DNA of 64,000 bases, taken from NCBI RefSeq assembly GCF_001509795.1, contig NZ_LLZN01000060.1:1-64000 (forward strand), read 5' to 3'. The stretch comes from Streptomyces sp. NRRL WC-3605 (GTDB taxonomy: Bacteria > Actinomycetota > Actinomycetes > Streptomycetales > Streptomycetaceae). Positions 45,259 to 52,565 of this stretch are shown here, one piece after another; the first letter of the stretch is position 1, and each line of letters begins with the position of its first letter. Below the pieces are notes generated by a model. That model saw only the letters and a program-made list of their open reading frames with translations, searched no databases and was not told where the DNA came from. A program made the position numbers and the translations under genes.

Positions 45259-47949
45259 TCAGCGGAGCCGGCGCAGATACGGGTCGTGGGGTGCGCGGGG
45301 CACCAGGCGTACGCGTGCGTCGAGCACGGTGACACCGCCCGGTGCCGCGAGTACGGGGTTGAAGTCGGCCTCGGCCAGCTGCGGCAGGTCGGCCGCCATC
45401 CGGGACAGGCGCAGCAGCAGCTGTTCGAGCCCGGGGAGGTCGACGGGCCGGGCGCCGTCCGCACCGAGCAGGAGGGGCGCGCAGCGGGGCGACGTGATCA
45501 GGTCGTGCACGTCGTGGTCGGTGAGCGGGGCGAGCCGGGCCGCGTGGTCCGCGAGGACGTCGGTGGCGGCGCCGCCGAGCCCGAACAGGACGAGCGGGCC
45601 GAAGACCTCGTCCTGGACGACACCTGCGCACAGTTCGGTGCCCCGGTCCGCGAGCGGCTGGACGAGGACGCCCTCCAGCAGCCCGGCGAAGCGGGTCTCC
45701 AGGTCGCGGAAGGCGGCCCGGACCTGGGAGTCGCCGCGCAGGTCGAGGTGGACGGCGTGCGCTGCGCTCTTGTGCACGAGACCGGGCCAGTACCCCTTCA
45801 TCACGACGCGTCCGTCGAAGCCGCGCAGCCGCCCGGCGGCGAGCACGGCGTCGTCCTCGGTCTCGGCCCAGGCCCAGGGTGCCTGCGGGATGCCGTAGCA
45901 GCCGAGGAGTTCGGCGCACTCGCGCGGGTGCAGCCATCCGCCGTCTGGGTGGCGGGTGAGGAAGGTGTCGGCGACGGTACGGGCCCGGTCGGTCTCGACG
46001 CCGTCGAGGTCGGGGATCGTGCCGACGGGGCGGGCGAGCCAGGCGGCGCGGCGGGCGGCGTGGGCCAGGGCGCGGGCGGCCGCCCGGGGTTCGGCGTAGG
46101 ACGGGACCGTGGTGCCGTCGGCGGCGGGCAGCAGCTCGACGGGCAGGGCCTGTTCGAGGCGGACGGCGACAACGGGCTTGGGCCGCCGTCCGGGCCGGGT
46201 GAGGGCCCGCACGAGGTCGTCCCCGGTGGCGGCGGCGAGCGCCGTGGGGACGAGGGCGACGACGACGGCGTCCACGGCACGGTGGCGCAGCAGCCGGTCC
46301 ACGCAGGCGGCGAGCTGGTCCTCGGTGACGGCGTCGCCGGTGTCGACGGGGTTGCCGGCGACGGCGTCGCCGGGCAGGGCGGCGAGCAGGCCGGCCGCCA
46401 GGTCCGGGGTGGGTTCGGGGAGCTGGAGTCCGGCTTCCACGCAGGCGTCGGCCGTGAGGACACCGACGCCGCCCGCGTTGGTGACGATCGCGACGCGGGC
46501 GCCGGCGGGCAGGGGCTGGGCGTGCAGCAGGGCGGCGGTTTCGAGGAGTTCCCCGCAGGAGCGGGTCGCCGTGACGCCGGCCTGCGTGAACAGGGCGGCG
46601 CGTGTCATGGTGCGGGTCGCCGCGGCCGCGGTGTGGGAGGCGGCGGCGCGCCGGCCGGCCTCGGTGCGGCCGGCGTCGACGGTCAGGACCGGCATCCGGC
46701 GGGTCACGCGCCGGGCGGTGCGGGAGAACGCGCGGGGGCTGCCGAAGGACTCCAGGTGCAGCACGGCGAGATCGGTGCGGCCGTCGCTCTCCCACCACTG
46801 GAGCATGTCGTTGCCGCTGACGTCGTACTTGGCGCCGAGGGAGGCGAACGAGGAGACGCCGATGCCGAGCCGGGACAGCCCGTCGAGCAGGGCGATGCCC
46901 ACCCCGCCGGACTGCACGGCGACCCCGGCCGTGCCGCCGCTCGGGGGACGCGCGGCGAACGTGGCGTACAGCCGGTGTGCGGTGTTCGCGAGGCCGAGGC
47001 AGTCGGGGCCGACCAGTCGCATCCCGTGGGACCGGCAGGTGTCCAGCAGGTCGCGGCCCTGCTCGGCGTCCAGCCCGCCCGTGACGACGACGAGGCCCCC
47101 TACGCCCGCCTTGCCGCACTCCTCGGCGGCCCCGGGGACCGCGGCGGCCGGGACGGCGAGCACCGCGAGGTCGGGTGTCACGGGCAGCGCGTCGACGGAG
47201 GGGTGACAGGGCACGCCGAGGATCGAGCGGGCGGCGGGGTTCACGGCGAACAGGCGGCCTGTGTAGCCGCCGGAGCGCAGCTGGTGCAGGATCGCCCGGC
47301 CGACCGAGCCGGGCCGCCGTCCGGCGCCGACCACGGCGACGGTCCGGGGGCGCAGCAGCGGGTCGAGGCTGACGAGGTCGGCGGTGCGGGCGCGTTCCTC
47401 GACGGCGGTCAGATAGGTGTCGCTCTGGTCGAGGGCTATGGCGCAGCGCACCTCGGGTCCGTCGAAGTGCCGGGCGGTGCGCAGGCCGAGGCCGGCGAAG
47501 AGCCGCAGCACCTCGTGGTTCTCGCTGAGCGCCTCGGCGGTGAACGTGGTGATGCCGGTGGCGCGGGCCGCGGAGACGAGGTGTTCGACGAGGAGGGTGC
47601 CGATGCCCCGGTGGTGCAGGTGGTCGGCGACCGCGAGGGAGACCTCGGCGGTGTCCGCGTCCGGGGCGCCGGGCGTGTCGTACTCGGCGAGGCCGACGAC
47701 GCGTCCCCCGGTCTCGGCCAGCAGGGCCAGATGTCCGGGGCGGGGTGTGCCGCAGGCCCGGTCGGCGGCGGCCCCGGCGGAGCTGCGGGCGGCGGTGAAG
47801 AAGCGGAGGCGCAGGTTCTCCGGGGACATGGCGTCGTACAGGGCGCGGATCCGGTCGTGGTCGGCCGGCTCCACCGGGCGGACGCACACGGTGGTGCCGT
47901 CCGCCAGGAGGGCGTGGGTGGTGGGCCGGCCGAGCATGTGGTCGTTCAT
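45259..47949 (-). CDS. GNAT acetyltransferase fused to NDP-forming acyl-CoA synthetase
   Basis: The 896-residue protein has a GNAT domain (about 18-175; VADHLHHRGIGTLLVEHL acetyl-CoA loop), a CoA-binding domain (about 185-290), a succinyl-CoA-ligase-like domain (about 300-480, with SHTAAA where active ligases have the phospho-His SHTGA) and an ATP-grasp domain (about 670-890). This is the Pat-type layout of lysine acetyltransferases that modify acyl-CoA synthetases. There is no cAMP domain as in mycobacterial Pat. The ligase half may be regulatory if the SHTAA change weakens activity. Confidence 0.92.
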   Translation of the reverse strand: MNDHMLGRPTTHALLADGTTVCVRPVEPADHDRIRALYDAMSPENLRLRFFTAARSSAGAAADRACGTPRPGHLALLAETGGRVVGLAEYDTPGAPDADTAEVSLAVADHLHHRGIGTLLVEHLVSAARATGITTFTAEALSENHEVLRLFAGLGLRTARHFDGPEVRCAIALDQSDTYLTAVEERARTADLVSLDPLLRPRTVAVVGAGRRPGSVGRAILHQLRSGGYTGRLFAVNPAARSILGVPCHPSVDALPVTPDLAVLAVPAAAVPGAAEECGKAGVGGLVVVTGGLDAEQGRDLLDTCRSHGMRLVGPDCLGLANTAHRLYATFAARPPSGGTAGVAVQSGGVGIALLDGLSRLGIGVSSFASLGAKYDVSGNDMLQWWESDGRTDLAVLHLESFGSPRAFSRTARRVTRRMPVLTVDAGRTEAGRRAAASHTAAAATRTMTRAALFTQAGVTATRSCGELLETAALLHAQPLPAGARVAIVTNAGGVGVLTADACVEAGLQLPEPTPDLAAGLLAALPGDAVAGNPVDTGDAVTEDQLAACVDRLLRHRAVDAVVVALVPTALAAATGDDLVRALTRPGRRPKPVVAVRLEQALPVELLPAADGTTVPSYAEPRAAARALAHAARRAAWLARPVGTIPDLDGVETDRARTVADTFLTRHPDGGWLHPRECAELLGCYGIPQAPWAWAETEDDAVLAAGRLRGFDGRVVMKGYWPGLVHKSAAHAVHLDLRGDSQVRAAFRDLETRFAGLLEGVLVQPLADRGTELCAGVVQDEVFGPLVLFGLGGAATDVLADHAARLAPLTDHDVHDLITSPRCAPLLLGADGARPVDLPGLEQLLLRLSRMAADLPQLAEADFNPVLAAPGGVTVLDARVRLVPRAPHDPYLRRLR

Positions 47950-47972
47950 CGCTCCCCCTGCTGTTCGGCCGC

Positions 47973-47996
47973 GCCGCTCCCTTGTCCGGGAGCGGC
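47973..47996. terminator. Hairpin between universal stress protein and acetyltransferase genes
   Basis: A 9-bp stem (GCCGCTCCC against GGGAGCGGC) with a 6-nt loop lies in the 74-nt gap. It could be an attenuator or processing site within the minus-strand unit. Confidence 0.6.
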
Positions 47997-48023
47997 CGGC
48001 GGGCGGTGGCCCGTGTCCGTCCG

Positions 48024-48929
48024 TCAGTGGTGCGGGACCACGGCGACGGGTGCCACGGCGTGGTGGAGCACGGCGTGGGTCACCGGGCCGATGTGCGCGC
48101 CGAACGGGCGGCGGCGGATACGGCGGCCGACGACCACGAGGGACGCCTCGCGGGAGACCTCCACGAGCCGGGCTCCCGGGCTGCCGGCGGGGACTTCCTC
48201 GATCACCTCGACGTCGGGGTACTTCTGACGCCAGGGCTTGAGGACGTCGGCGAGCAGGACGGCCTGCTGCCGGACGATCTCGTCGTGCAGTTCGATGTCG
48301 ACGGACAGGCCGTAGACGTAGTAGGGCGGGAGGTTCCAGCCGTGGAGCACGCGCAGCCGGCTCCCGCGGCGGGCGGCCTCCTCGAACGCGAACTGGATCA
48401 GCGTTGCGTCGGGGCTCGTCGCGTCGAGCCCGAGGACGACGGGCCGGTAGGCGGTCTCCGTCGACGGCAGTCGCTCGGCGTCCGGTTCGTGCTCGTCGGC
48501 GGCCTGCTCATCGGCCCGGACGAGGACGACGGGGTGTTCCGCGCGGGCGACCACCGCGAGTCCGACGGAACCGACCATGAACCCGCCGAGCCCGCTCAGC
48601 CCGCGCGAGCCGAGCACCAGCAGGTCGGCGTCCTCCGCCGCGTCCAGCAGGGTGCCGGCGGCGTCGCCCGTGCGTTGCTCGACCGTCAGCTCCATGCCGG
48701 GGTGGCGCAGCCGGATCGCGTCGGCGGCCTCGCGGGGGACCCGCTCGGTCCAGTGCTGCTGGGTCTCGGCGCCGAGGAGCGGGGCCTGGGCCATGGGCTC
48801 GGGGACGGGCTCCCAGACATGGACGATCTTCAACGGCAGTCCGCGCAGCCGCGCCTCGCGGGCCGCCCACTCGGTCGCGGACCGGCTCTCGGGCGAGCCG
48901 TCCAGACCTGCGACAACAGTGCGGAGCAT
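48024..48929 (-). CDS. Tandem universal stress protein (UspA-type)
   Basis: The 301-residue protein has two UspA domains (about 1-140 and 160-300). Each ends with the ATP-binding pattern: GSRGLSGLGGFMVGSV in the first, VGRRIRRRPFGAHIGPV in the second. The first domain fits the ATP-binding consensus better. Such proteins accumulate on oxygen limitation and dormancy in actinobacteria. The ATG at 48929 has AGGAGG. Two DosR/OsdR-like boxes lie 62-96 nt upstream. Confidence 0.93.
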   Translation of the reverse strand: MLRTVVAGLDGSPESRSATEWAAREARLRGLPLKIVHVWEPVPEPMAQAPLLGAETQQHWTERVPREAADAIRLRHPGMELTVEQRTGDAAGTLLDAAEDADLLVLGSRGLSGLGGFMVGSVGLAVVARAEHPVVLVRADEQAADEHEPDAERLPSTETAYRPVVLGLDATSPDATLIQFAFEEAARRGSRLRVLHGWNLPPYYVYGLSVDIELHDEIVRQQAVLLADVLKPWRQKYPDVEVIEEVPAGSPGARLVEVSREASLVVVGRRIRRRPFGAHIGPVTHAVLHHAVAPVAVVPHH

Positions 48930-48990
48930 GATGCTGCCTCCTGATCGGATTCTCTGATTCCAGCGTCGGACGTGCGGGGCCGCGGGGGCA

Positions 48991-49025
48991 GGGGCCGCTG
49001 GTCCCCGGCCGGGACCGACCGGCCC
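48991..49025. promoter_or_regulatory. Two DosR/OsdR-like boxes upstream of the universal stress gene
   Basis: GGGGCCGCTGGTCCC (48991-49005) and GGGACCGACCGGCCC (49011-49025) have inward-facing GGG/CCC half-sites like the sites of DosR/DevR-class regulators. They are 20 bp apart start to start. The first is about 29 bp from a presumed -10 (GGAATC, minus strand). Confidence 0.6.
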
Positions 49026-49040
49026 AACGGTCCCCGCCGG

Positions 49041-49649
49041 TCAGCGCAGCCAGGGGTGACGGCCGACGAACGGCAGCCGCGCCCAGGCCTCGCCGAGCCC
49101 CCAGACGGCGCCGGAGCCGGCGGCGGCGAGCGCGATCAGGACGATGGCGTACACGACGTGGTAGTCGGCGAAGGGGTTGGTCGACATGCTCGGCGACCCG
49201 TCGGACAGGTGCCGGGCGGGCGGCCATTCGGCCACCCACATCAGGGCCATCATCACGGTGCCCGCGACGGCGGCGAGCCGCACTCCGACGCCCAGGACGA
49301 GGGCCGCGCCGACGCCGAGGAGTCCCAGCATGAACAGCCAGTCCGCCCAGGCGTCACCGGCCCACGAGTGGAAGACCGACTCCAGCGGGCCGACGGCGAC
49401 CGAACCGAGGAAGCCCCGCGTCGGCGAACCCCCGTCGATCCAGCCCTTGCCGGACGGGGTGGCGTAGCCGAGGCCGAAGGTCTTGTCGAGGAACGCCCAC
49501 AGGAAGACGAAGCCCGTGAGCAGCCGCAGTCCGGCGAGGACGTACGCGCTCGCGGCCGTGGTGGGTGCGGCCTCCTCGGCGGTGGCGGCCCGGCGTGCGG
49601 CCGGGAAGCGGAAACCGGGGCGCCGGTGTGTCGGATCGTGCACTGCCAT
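49041..49649 (-). CDS. DoxX-family membrane protein
   Basis: The 202-residue protein has an N-terminal polar segment and four helices (about 38-58, 98-118, 122-142 and 160-182). The first helix region (GLRLLTGFVFLWAFLDKTFGLGY) and the DYHVVYAIVLI segment are typical of DoxX/thiosulfate:quinone-type proteins, which in mycobacteria join redox-homeostasis complexes. The ATG at 49649 has a GAGGGGG site about 9 nt upstream. It lies in the stress island with its own box at 49743. Confidence 0.88.
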   Translation of the reverse strand: MAVHDPTHRRPGFRFPAARRAATAEEAAPTTAASAYVLAGLRLLTGFVFLWAFLDKTFGLGYATPSGKGWIDGGSPTRGFLGSVAVGPLESVFHSWAGDAWADWLFMLGLLGVGAALVLGVGVRLAAVAGTVMMALMWVAEWPPARHLSDGSPSMSTNPFADYHVVYAIVLIALAAAGSGAVWGLGEAWARLPFVGRHPWLR

Positions 49650-49742
49650 GATCTTCATCCCCCTCGGGACGGATGCGCCGTTGACGTCCTCCACTGTCGT
49701 GGCGGAGACAGGGCGTGGCGCGGTGCCGAAGGGGGTATCCGA

Positions 49743-49757
49743 GGGGCTGAACGGCCC
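49743..49757. promoter_or_regulatory. DosR/OsdR-like box upstream of DoxX
   Basis: GGGGCTGAACGGCCC matches 12 of 15 positions of the box at 49011. It is about 94 nt before the DoxX start. No clear -10 is seen, so this is the weakest promoter of the set. Confidence 0.45.
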
Positions 49758-49845
49758 TATTGATGCGGCCTGTTGGGACCAGGGGGTGGCGTACCCGCCC
49801 TGTGCGGGCGGTTCATGACGGCCCGTCGGCGGACGACTCCGCCGG

Positions 49846-50748
49846 TCAGCGGTCGGCAGGCGTGATACGGCGGCCCGTGAGCCGTGCCGGGCGGAGCATC
49901 ACCCACAACTCCCTCTCGCCGCCCACCCAGGGCGTGGAGTGGGCGCGTTCGGTGAGGCGGCGGGCGGCGTCCGGGTCGGTGACCGCGTTCGCGGGGCCGA
50001 CCGCCAGCACGCTCCAGCCCTGGCTCATGGTCTCGTCCACGTGGTCCACCTCGAAGGCGGCCTCGGTGCCGACGGCGGACGCCGCGACGGAGCCGGGTTC
50101 CGTCCGGAAGGCGATCATGTCCTCCACGATCTCGTAGTTGACCGGGACGATCGCGGGGCGGCCGTCGGACTCCGTCACCCCGACGCGGCCCACTCCGTGC
50201 GTGGACAGCAGGGTGCGGCACTCGTCCGGGTCCAGGTCGCGCACCTCGGGGTGGAGCAGGGCGTGGCCCTGCCCGGGCGGCAGGTCCATGCCTCCGCCGC
50301 GCAGCGCGGTCGCCGTGGTACCGAGGACGTCGGCGAGGCGGGTCAGGGTGGCCGCGGTCGGATCGGCCGGGTGTTCCTCCAGGTAGGCGAGGTAGTCCGG
50401 GGACATACGGGCCCGTGCGGCGGTCTCCTCGCGGCTGAGCCCGTGCCGGCGGCGCTCGGCGACCAGACGCCGGCCCATGTCGCCGGGGTTGGGGGTCCTC
50501 CCCCGTGGTGCGGGCTCGCTCACGGCGGGCTCCGGGCCGGCGGGGGTGCCGGACGCCTCGTGTTCGAGGTGGTGGACGTGCGCGTCGGGGCCGGGGAAGA
50601 CGAGGGTCACCTCGTCCGTGTCCGACCAGCGCACGTCGTACGGGGGCGTCCCGTCCTCATGGTGCAGCCCGACGATCTCGCCGTCGCGCCGTGCGGCGCC
50701 TGTGGACGGGCTCTCGATGACGAGTTGATCTCCGACGTGCGCTCGCAT
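49846..50748 (-). CDS. DUF1918-HTH-PPOX fusion protein
   Basis: The 300-residue protein joins three modules: DUF1918 (about 1-60; MRAHVGDQLVIES then VRWSDTDEVTLVFPGPDAHV), an XRE helix-turn-helix (about 90-145; GLSREETAARARMSPDYLAYLE) and a split-barrel pyridoxamine-phosphate-oxidase-like domain (about 165-290) that binds flavin or F420. The PPOX type is common in hypoxia regulons. DUF1918 is usually a separate short protein. The fusion could be a redox-sensing DNA-binding protein. The ATG at 50748 has GAGGAAGG. Confidence 0.88.
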   Translation of the reverse strand: MRAHVGDQLVIESPSTGAARRDGEIVGLHHEDGTPPYDVRWSDTDEVTLVFPGPDAHVHHLEHEASGTPAGPEPAVSEPAPRGRTPNPGDMGRRLVAERRRHGLSREETAARARMSPDYLAYLEEHPADPTAATLTRLADVLGTTATALRGGGMDLPPGQGHALLHPEVRDLDPDECRTLLSTHGVGRVGVTESDGRPAIVPVNYEIVEDMIAFRTEPGSVAASAVGTEAAFEVDHVDETMSQGWSVLAVGPANAVTDPDAARRLTERAHSTPWVGGERELWVMLRPARLTGRRITPADR

Positions 50749-50820
50749 GGCCGTCGCCCTTCCTCGCGGTGGTGCGCGGTGTCGCTGTATCCAACGTCGC
50801 ACGCACGGCCGGAGCCCGCA

Positions 50821-50835
50821 TGGCCCGACCGGCCC
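50821..50835. promoter_or_regulatory. DosR/OsdR-like box upstream of the DUF1918-HTH-PPOX gene
   Basis: TGGCCCGACCGGCCC matches 13 of 15 positions of the box at 49011. It is 73 nt before the start and 28 bp from a minus-strand GGATAC -10 candidate (50787-50792), the same spacing as at the universal stress gene. Confidence 0.55.
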
Positions 50836-50898
50836 TCAGGGGCGCCGCGGTGATCGGGCGGGGACCGGCCCTCAGGGGCGCCAGGGTGACCGGGCGGG
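50827..50898 (+). repeat. Tandem 36-bp duplication
   Basis: Two adjacent 36-bp units (50827-50862 and 50863-50898) differ at 3 positions. Both contain GACCGGCCCT, so the duplication also doubles part of the DosR-like box. Confidence 0.85.
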
Positions 50899-51092
50899 GA
50901 CGCGACGGGGCCGGCGGGGATCAGCACTGCGTCTCGTCCGGCGCCACCGGCTTCCCGCTGGGCGGTCTGGGCGGTCTGGGCGACCCGGACGAGCAGACCG
51001 CGCAGCTGCTCGGCGCCTCGCCGGCGAGGTCGGCCAGGAGGCGCCTCGGCGACGGCGCGGCTCTGCCGCACCTCGGCGAGGCGGGGCTCGCC

Positions 51093-51134
51093 CGGTGCCG
51101 GTTCCGGTGTCGGTGTCGGTGTCGGTGTCGGTGA
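51093..51134 (+). repeat. Hexanucleotide repeat (CGGTGT)n
   Basis: Four perfect CGGTGT units (51105-51128) are flanked by degenerate units on both sides, seven in all. Confidence 0.85.
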
Positions 51135-51347
51135 GGACGACCTGAGGTACGCGCCGGTCTCGGGGGCCTGGCCTGCGTTCGCCCCGAGGGCGGCGAAGTC
51201 AGCACGCTGCCGGCCTGAGCCCGGGAGCCGACCCCGAACCGCCCTCACGTCGTCGGGAATGGTCCGTCCTGGCCAACACCCGCCGAAATTGCATACGTTG
51301 CCGAGAACTCGACTCCACCCCCGGACCTCGGCAAAGGAGCGGCCGCC

Positions 51348-52289
51348 ATGAGCCGACGCCAGAAGACCTTCCGCGCCCTCGCGATCGGCGACGGGAGCGA
51401 CGGACAGTGGGCCGCCTACGCACAGCCGCTCTGGCCGCTCGCGGAGCAGTGGCTGGCCGAGGAGGGCCGCACGGACGTGGGAGCGGACCGGGCGCGGAGG
51501 CTGTTCGAGGAGCACATGCCGGAACTGGTCCCCGTGCTCGACCGGCTCGCCGCTCAGCTCGACCGGCCGGAGGCGAGGACCTTCCTCACCCTCGCGGCCA
51601 TACGGCCGTTCTTCTCCGCCTGCACCCAGATCGGCGCCGGCGGCACACTGCTGCGCAACTACGACTTCGACCCCGACGACTGCGAGGGGACGATCGTGTC
51701 CTCCGACTTCCTGCGCCCGGTGATCGGCATGCAGGACGCGGCGTGGGGCCTGCTGGACGGCATGAACGACGCGGGACTCGCGGTCTCCCTCACCTTCGGC
51801 GGACGCTTCGTCCACGGCCCGGGCTTCGCGATCCCGATCGTCCTGCGCTACCTGCTGGAGACATGCACGACGGTCGACGAGGCGGTCGGCAGACTGCGCT
51901 CGATACCGATCGCCATCCCGCAGAACGTCACACTGGTCGACGCCGAGCAGGCACGCACGGTGTACGTGGGGCCGGACATCCCCCTGACCGAGGCGCCGGA
52001 CGCCTGCGCGGCCAACCACCAGCACCTGCCGGTCCCCGACGACCAGGAGCGCTCCTCGCGGACCCAGGAGCGCCTGGCCGCCGTGCGCGCGACCGGCCCG
52101 GACGTGGCGGCGATGCTGAGGTCCCCGCTGTACCAACTCGCCTACGACGAGGGCCTGGGCACGGTGTACACCGCCCACTACCACCCCGCCGAGGGCAAGG
52201 TGACCTACTTCTGGCCGGACGGCTCCTGGCCCCAGTCCTTCGCCACCTTCACCCCGGGCACCCGCACGATGACCCTGGGCCTGGCCTGA
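51348..52289 (+). CDS. C45-type N-terminal-nucleophile amidohydrolase
   Basis: The 313-residue protein resembles the acyl-CoA:6-aminopenicillanic-acid acyltransferase / linear amide hydrolase group. SACTQIGAGGTLLRNYDFDP supplies a Cys (near residue 91) as candidate nucleophile, which needs precursor cleavage between Ala and Cys. Further segments (GMNDAGLAVSLTFGG, TVYTAHYHP) fit the NTN fold. The substrate is unknown; amide or penicillin-like bonds are typical. The ATG at 51348 has AAAGGAG. No signal peptide is present. Confidence 0.85.
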   Translation: MSRRQKTFRALAIGDGSDGQWAAYAQPLWPLAEQWLAEEGRTDVGADRARRLFEEHMPELVPVLDRLAAQLDRPEARTFLTLAAIRPFFSACTQIGAGGTLLRNYDFDPDDCEGTIVSSDFLRPVIGMQDAAWGLLDGMNDAGLAVSLTFGGRFVHGPGFAIPIVLRYLLETCTTVDEAVGRLRSIPIAIPQNVTLVDAEQARTVYVGPDIPLTEAPDACAANHQHLPVPDDQERSSRTQERLAAVRATGPDVAAMLRSPLYQLAYDEGLGTVYTAHYHPAEGKVTYFWPDGSWPQSFATFTPGTRTMTLGLA

Positions 52290-52323
52290 GTCGACCCCTC
52301 CTTTTCCTCAAAGGGTCACACAG

Positions 52324-52488
52324 TTGACCGAAGCGGCCGCGGACGTGTTCGGGACCAAGGTCCGCGTCCGGGAGATCGTGAGCGAGAAGCGGGGTGGGCG
52401 CTACCTCGTGACGGCGTCCACCGATCTCGGTGACGTGTCCGGCTGGTGGCCCGAGAAGGAGCTGGTCCGGGTGCCTCAGGTGCGCTGA
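52324..52488 (+). CDS. Mini-protein with TTG start, unknown function
   Basis: A 54-residue frame begins at TTG (52324) and ends at TGA (52486-52488). An AAAGGG site lies 8 nt upstream. The product (DVFGTKVRVREIVSEKRGG, then VSGWWPEKELVRV) is charged, with alternating hydrophobic positions and a Trp pair, suggesting a small beta-barrel. No ATG or GTG start fits, and codon choice is strongly GC at third positions. It follows the C45 gene by 34 nt and could be co-transcribed. Confidence 0.65.
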   Translation: MTEAAADVFGTKVRVREIVSEKRGGRYLVTASTDLGDVSGWWPEKELVRVPQVR

Positions 52489-52565
52489 TCCGGCAATGTC
52501 GAACCCCCTGACGCTGCCGTGGAGCGGACAAGCCTGTCCGGGTCGGGAAGTGGCACGCTCCGGGC

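Larger units (their letters stand above)
50749..51347. other. Repeat-containing region without a clear gene
   Basis: It carries the DosR-like box at 50821, a tandem 36-bp duplication (50827-50898) and a hexanucleotide run (51093-51134). Frames here on both strands are open but show low-complexity or no recognisable protein, so I call no gene. Confidence 0.55.

Noticed and set aside
45178..48228. Long plus-strand frame (1,016 codons) opposite the acetyltransferase fusion
   Set aside because: Low-complexity Gly/Ala/Arg-rich translation without domains; shadow of the minus-strand gene.
50769..51134. Frames on both strands through the repeats
   Set aside because: No recognisable protein or ribosome site; composition is dominated by the repeats.
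51093..51134. CRISPR-like array
   Set aside because: Units are only 6 bp with no spacers; it is a simple repeat.
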